Shown in pieces: positions 4,761-7,013 of a stretch of DNA of 7,013 nucleotides (positions are counted from its first letter, which is position 1; the number at the start of each line of letters is the position of its first letter). The notes under the pieces are model-generated. The model was not told the origin of the DNA. It did no database searches and saw only the letters and a list, made by a program, of their open reading frames with translations. The position numbers and the translations under genes were made by a program. This DNA comes from Propionibacteriaceae bacterium (GTDB taxonomy: Bacteria; Actinomycetota; Actinomycetes; Propionibacteriales; Propionibacteriaceae), in contig WQYJ01000103.1 in NCBI GenBank assembly GCA_009781325.1, positions 1 through 7,013 of the forward strand, given 5' to 3'.

Positions 4761-7013
4761 TTACACCCAGAACCTTCGTAGACTAAGAAGAGCGCCGCCT
4801 GTCACAGCCAGGGAGGCTGCAACAAGAATCCACCACCAAGGCGCCATGGAGGAACCTCCGGTTGGCACACTCGGCTCGCTCGGCGTGATCGGCGCGGAAA
4901 CGACCTCGTACTGGGTGGATGCTGACCCGGAGGTCTGTCCGCTCAGTGTGAGGACATGGTTACCCAGGGTGTAGTCCTGGGTCACCGTGAAGGTGAAGAC
5001 TACGCGGCCTTCGGTATTCGCGGTGAGACATTCTGTGGCTGACACCAGGAGCACACATACCTCTTCACCAGGGTTGAAGCTGGTTCCGGTCACAGTCTGC
5101 TGCTCGGAGACTAACCTCTGCTCGTAGGTTACCTGTGCTCTCAATCCCACGACGGTAACATAAGCAGGATTCGAGGTACGGTTCTCCTCGTTCGTCGCTG
5201 TCACGGACAGGACAGTCCCAACTTCAGGGCGCTGTGTGGGTGAGCAGGAGAAGTACCCAATGGAATCAGTGGGCAGTGACTCGCAGCCAGGAACAGGGTT
5301 ACCCTTGTCATCGAAAACTGTCACTGTCGAACCTGGGTCGGCCGTACCTGAAACCTGTGAACCATTGGTATGGATCACCACAGGAGTTGAGGGGTTTGCC
5401 GGGTTGACCGTGATCACGACTGGAGCAGACGGCTTTGTTGTGTTACCGTCTTCGTCAGTTTCAGTCGCTGTGATCGTGTGCTGACCATCGCTCATCTGCG
5501 AGGTCGGGTTACACATCCAAGTCCCATTCTCCTGAACCGTGGCAGTACAAACTATCTCATCACCATCCGTGACTGTGATAGTGTTCCCTGGCCCATTTCC
5601 CAAACCAGAGAATGGGGGCTTGGATGTGGTGACCGTTGCGCCATTCGCCGGTGAGGTGATAACCGGCGGAGCCATGGGCTCCGGAACTATGACGATCACG
5701 ATCGGATCCGATTCTTCTGAGGAGTTGCCCGCTTCATCAGTTTCAGTGACTGTGAACTCATGCTCCCCGTCGGTTAACGGATCCTCCAACGTGCATGACC
5801 AAGTCAGGTCCTCCCCTACCGTGGTCGTGCACACGACTTTGTCGTCCTCATCGGTAACAGTGATCTCGTTACCTTCCTCATCACCAGTTCCAGTCAGCGT
5901 CGGAGGATTGACTTCTGCTGGGTTCTCCGGCTGATTCACACCAGGTGCCGGAGGAGGTGTGGTGTCAATGACGATGACGACTGGATCACTGGGATCTGAG
6001 ATGTTCCCAGCCTCATCGGTTTCTGTCACGATGATTTCGTAGCCTCCATCAGTGACAGGGTCTTTCACAGTGCACGACCATGTTTGATCCGAGGCCACCG
6101 TTGTCGTACACAAGACATTGTCGTTGCCATCGGTGATGGTGATGACGTTGCCCGGCTCATCACCGGTACCTGTTACGGTTGGCGGATTGTTGTTGGTCGC
6201 CGACTTGGGCCCTGTCACAATCGGTGCCGAAGGAGGGGTGGTGTCAATGATGATGATCGGCTTGGCTGGGTCAGACTCATTGCCAGCAGGATCAGTCTCG
6301 GTCACCGAGAGCTCATGCTCGCCGTCAACCAGAGGATCATCAAGGGTGCACGACCAGGTACCGTCTTCTCCAACGGCGGTCGTACATACAACCTTGCCAT
6401 CCTCATCGGTAATTGTGATCGTGTTCCCTGACTCATCGCCACCACCCGTTAGCGTCGGTGGATTATTATTGGTTGGCCCATTCGGTCCTGTTACTGTCGG
6501 GGCATTTGGACCTGAGGTGTAAATCCGAATCGTGAATGTCACCGCTGCGGAAGGATCAGACTCATTGCTGGCCTTGTCGGTTTCCACGGCCGTGAAGGTG
6601 TACGAACCACTGCTCAGTGCCGTAGACGGTGAACATGACCAAGTCTTGGTGGCCTGAACAACAGCGGTACACACAACCTCTGAACCGTTGAGTACGGTGA
6701 TCGTGTTGCCGACTTCGTCACCGGTACCGACAACCATCGGGTTGGAGGTATACAGTGTCGAGCCGTTAACCGGGTAGGTAATCACCGGAGCACCCGGAGA
6801 TACAGTGTCAACGACGATGACAATCGGATCAGAGGGCTCTGATTCGTTCCCAGACTCATCGGTCTCCGTTACGGTGTATTCGTGCTCACCATCGGTGACA
6901 GGATCGTCCAAGGTACACGACCAGGTTCCGTCCTCACCAACTTCTGTTTCACACACGACTTCGTCATTCTCATCGGTGATCGTAATGGTGTTACCCGGCT
7001 CATCGCCGCCACC
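4761..7013 (-). CDS. Ig-like repeat cell-surface protein with C-terminal membrane anchor (5' partial)
   Basis: Predicted exported surface protein; adhesion is a plausible role but is inference. The frame is open to the window edge, so the 5' end with any signal peptide is missing and 750 residues are visible. Numbered from the first visible residue, they comprise six related bacterial Ig-like units, the first cut by the edge (1-71, 72-167, 168-261, 262-355, 356-447, 448-541). A diverged seventh (542-623) and a different domain (624-705, with SFNPGEEVCVLL) follow. After these come a Pro/Ser linker, a membrane helix starting WWWILVAASLAV (about 726-745) and the tail RRFWV. The repeats carry GTGDE.GN.ITVTD...VCTTTV....TWSC and TVTETDEAGN.SDPSDP signatures of Big_6-type domains and are strongly acidic. 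Every unit has two cysteines. The tail is laid out like a sortase signal, but the expected LPXTG reads VPTGG (716-720), so the protein may stay membrane-anchored. A GTG at 6956 is only a Val codon inside a repeat. Confidence 0.9.
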   Translation of the reverse strand, partial: GGGDEPGNTITITDENDEVVCETEVGEDGTWSCTLDDPVTDGEHEYTVTETDESGNESEPSDPIVIVVDTVSPGAPVITYPVNGSTLYTSNPMVVGTGDEVGNTITVLNGSEVVCTAVVQATKTWSCSPSTALSSGSYTFTAVETDKASNESDPSAAVTFTIRIYTSGPNAPTVTGPNGPTNNNPPTLTGGGDESGNTITITDEDGKVVCTTAVGEDGTWSCTLDDPLVDGEHELSVTETDPAGNESDPAKPIIIIDTTPPSAPIVTGPKSATNNNPPTVTGTGDEPGNVITITDGNDNVLCTTTVASDQTWSCTVKDPVTDGGYEIIVTETDEAGNISDPSDPVVIVIDTTPPPAPGVNQPENPAEVNPPTLTGTGDEEGNEITVTDEDDKVVCTTTVGEDLTWSCTLEDPLTDGEHEFTVTETDEAGNSSEESDPIVIVIVPEPMAPPVITSPANGATVTTSKPPFSGLGNGPGNTITVTDGDEIVCTATVQENGTWMCNPTSQMSDGQHTITATETDEDGNTTKPSAPVVITVNPANPSTPVVIHTNGSQVSGTADPGSTVTVFDDKGNPVPGCESLPTDSIGYFSCSPTQRPEVGTVLSVTATNEENRTSNPAYVTVVGLRAQVTYEQRLVSEQQTVTGTSFNPGEEVCVLLVSATECLTANTEGRVVFTFTVTQDYTLGNHVLTLSGQTSGSASTQYEVVSAPITPSEPSVPTGGSSMAPWWWILVAASLAVTGGALLSLRRFWV
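5145..7013 (-). repeat. Tandem Ig-like coding repeats, about 280 bp per unit
   Basis: Seven units lie in tandem, with boundaries at roughly 6801, 6513, 6231, 5949, 5673 and 5391. The first cysteines of successive units are 94, 95, 92, 93, 94 and 88 residues apart. Units 1 and 3-5 are closest to each other, 2 and 6 form a slightly different pair (YPVNGSTLYTS / SPANGATVTTS), and 7 is the most diverged. Identical protein stretches are written with different synonymous codons, so the duplications are not recent or have been diversified. Confidence 0.88.

Noticed and set aside
5236..6522. Several + strand open frames opposite the Ig-like repeats
   Set aside because: Low-complexity Ser/Val/Gly products that repeat only because the minus-strand gene repeats.
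6954..6956. GTG at 6956 as the surface-protein start
   Set aside because: It encodes a Val inside an Ig-like repeat; the repeat continues in frame to the window edge.
5391..7013. Tandem repeats as CRISPR or non-coding satellite
   Set aside because: The units are about 280 bp, in frame, and conserved at the protein level rather than the DNA level.

Overview
The window looks like chromosomal DNA of a moderate-GC actinobacterium. The carD-ispD-ispF order is the one known from actinobacteria such as Mycobacterium tuberculosis. The CarD protein has the actinobacterial form, and the Ig-repeat surface protein ends in a domain and tail typical of Gram-positive wall proteins. The moderate GC content and the surface protein would suit the Actinomycetaceae, but that placement is inference. 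No tRNA, rRNA, CRISPR array, insertion sequence or phage gene was seen.

Layout, left to right. (1) A membrane-tethered neutral zinc metallopeptidase on the + strand, cut at its 5' end by the window edge. (2) A minus-strand operon carD-ispD-ispF, whose genes overlap by 4 bp each (GTGA and ATGA). The ispF and peptidase stop codons also overlap, tail to tail. (3) A 304-bp gap upstream of carD that holds a likely carD promoter and ribosome binding site, a G-rich tract, a perfect 42-bp inverted repeat around a 33-nt spacer, and a small hairpin after gpm. (4) gpm (minus, possibly leaderless) divergent from a short-chain dehydrogenase/reductase (plus), with a 74-bp shared upstream region. (5) A strong 16-bp inverted repeat that probably terminates transcription from both sides. 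(6) A large minus-strand surface protein of about 92-residue Ig-like repeats that runs off the right edge.

The genes mix housekeeping functions with cell-surface functions. CarD tunes RNA polymerase at promoters. IspD and IspF carry out the third and fifth steps of the MEP isoprenoid pathway; IspE is not in the window. Gpm is a glycolytic enzyme. The peptidase and the Ig-repeat protein are predicted to act outside the membrane.

I see no convincing new multi-gene system. The two items most worth following are the surface protein and the inverted repeat. Every Ig-like unit of the surface protein carries a cysteine pair, and the protein ends in a degenerate sortase motif. The inverted repeat lies upstream of carD and has the look of a dispersed repeat element.
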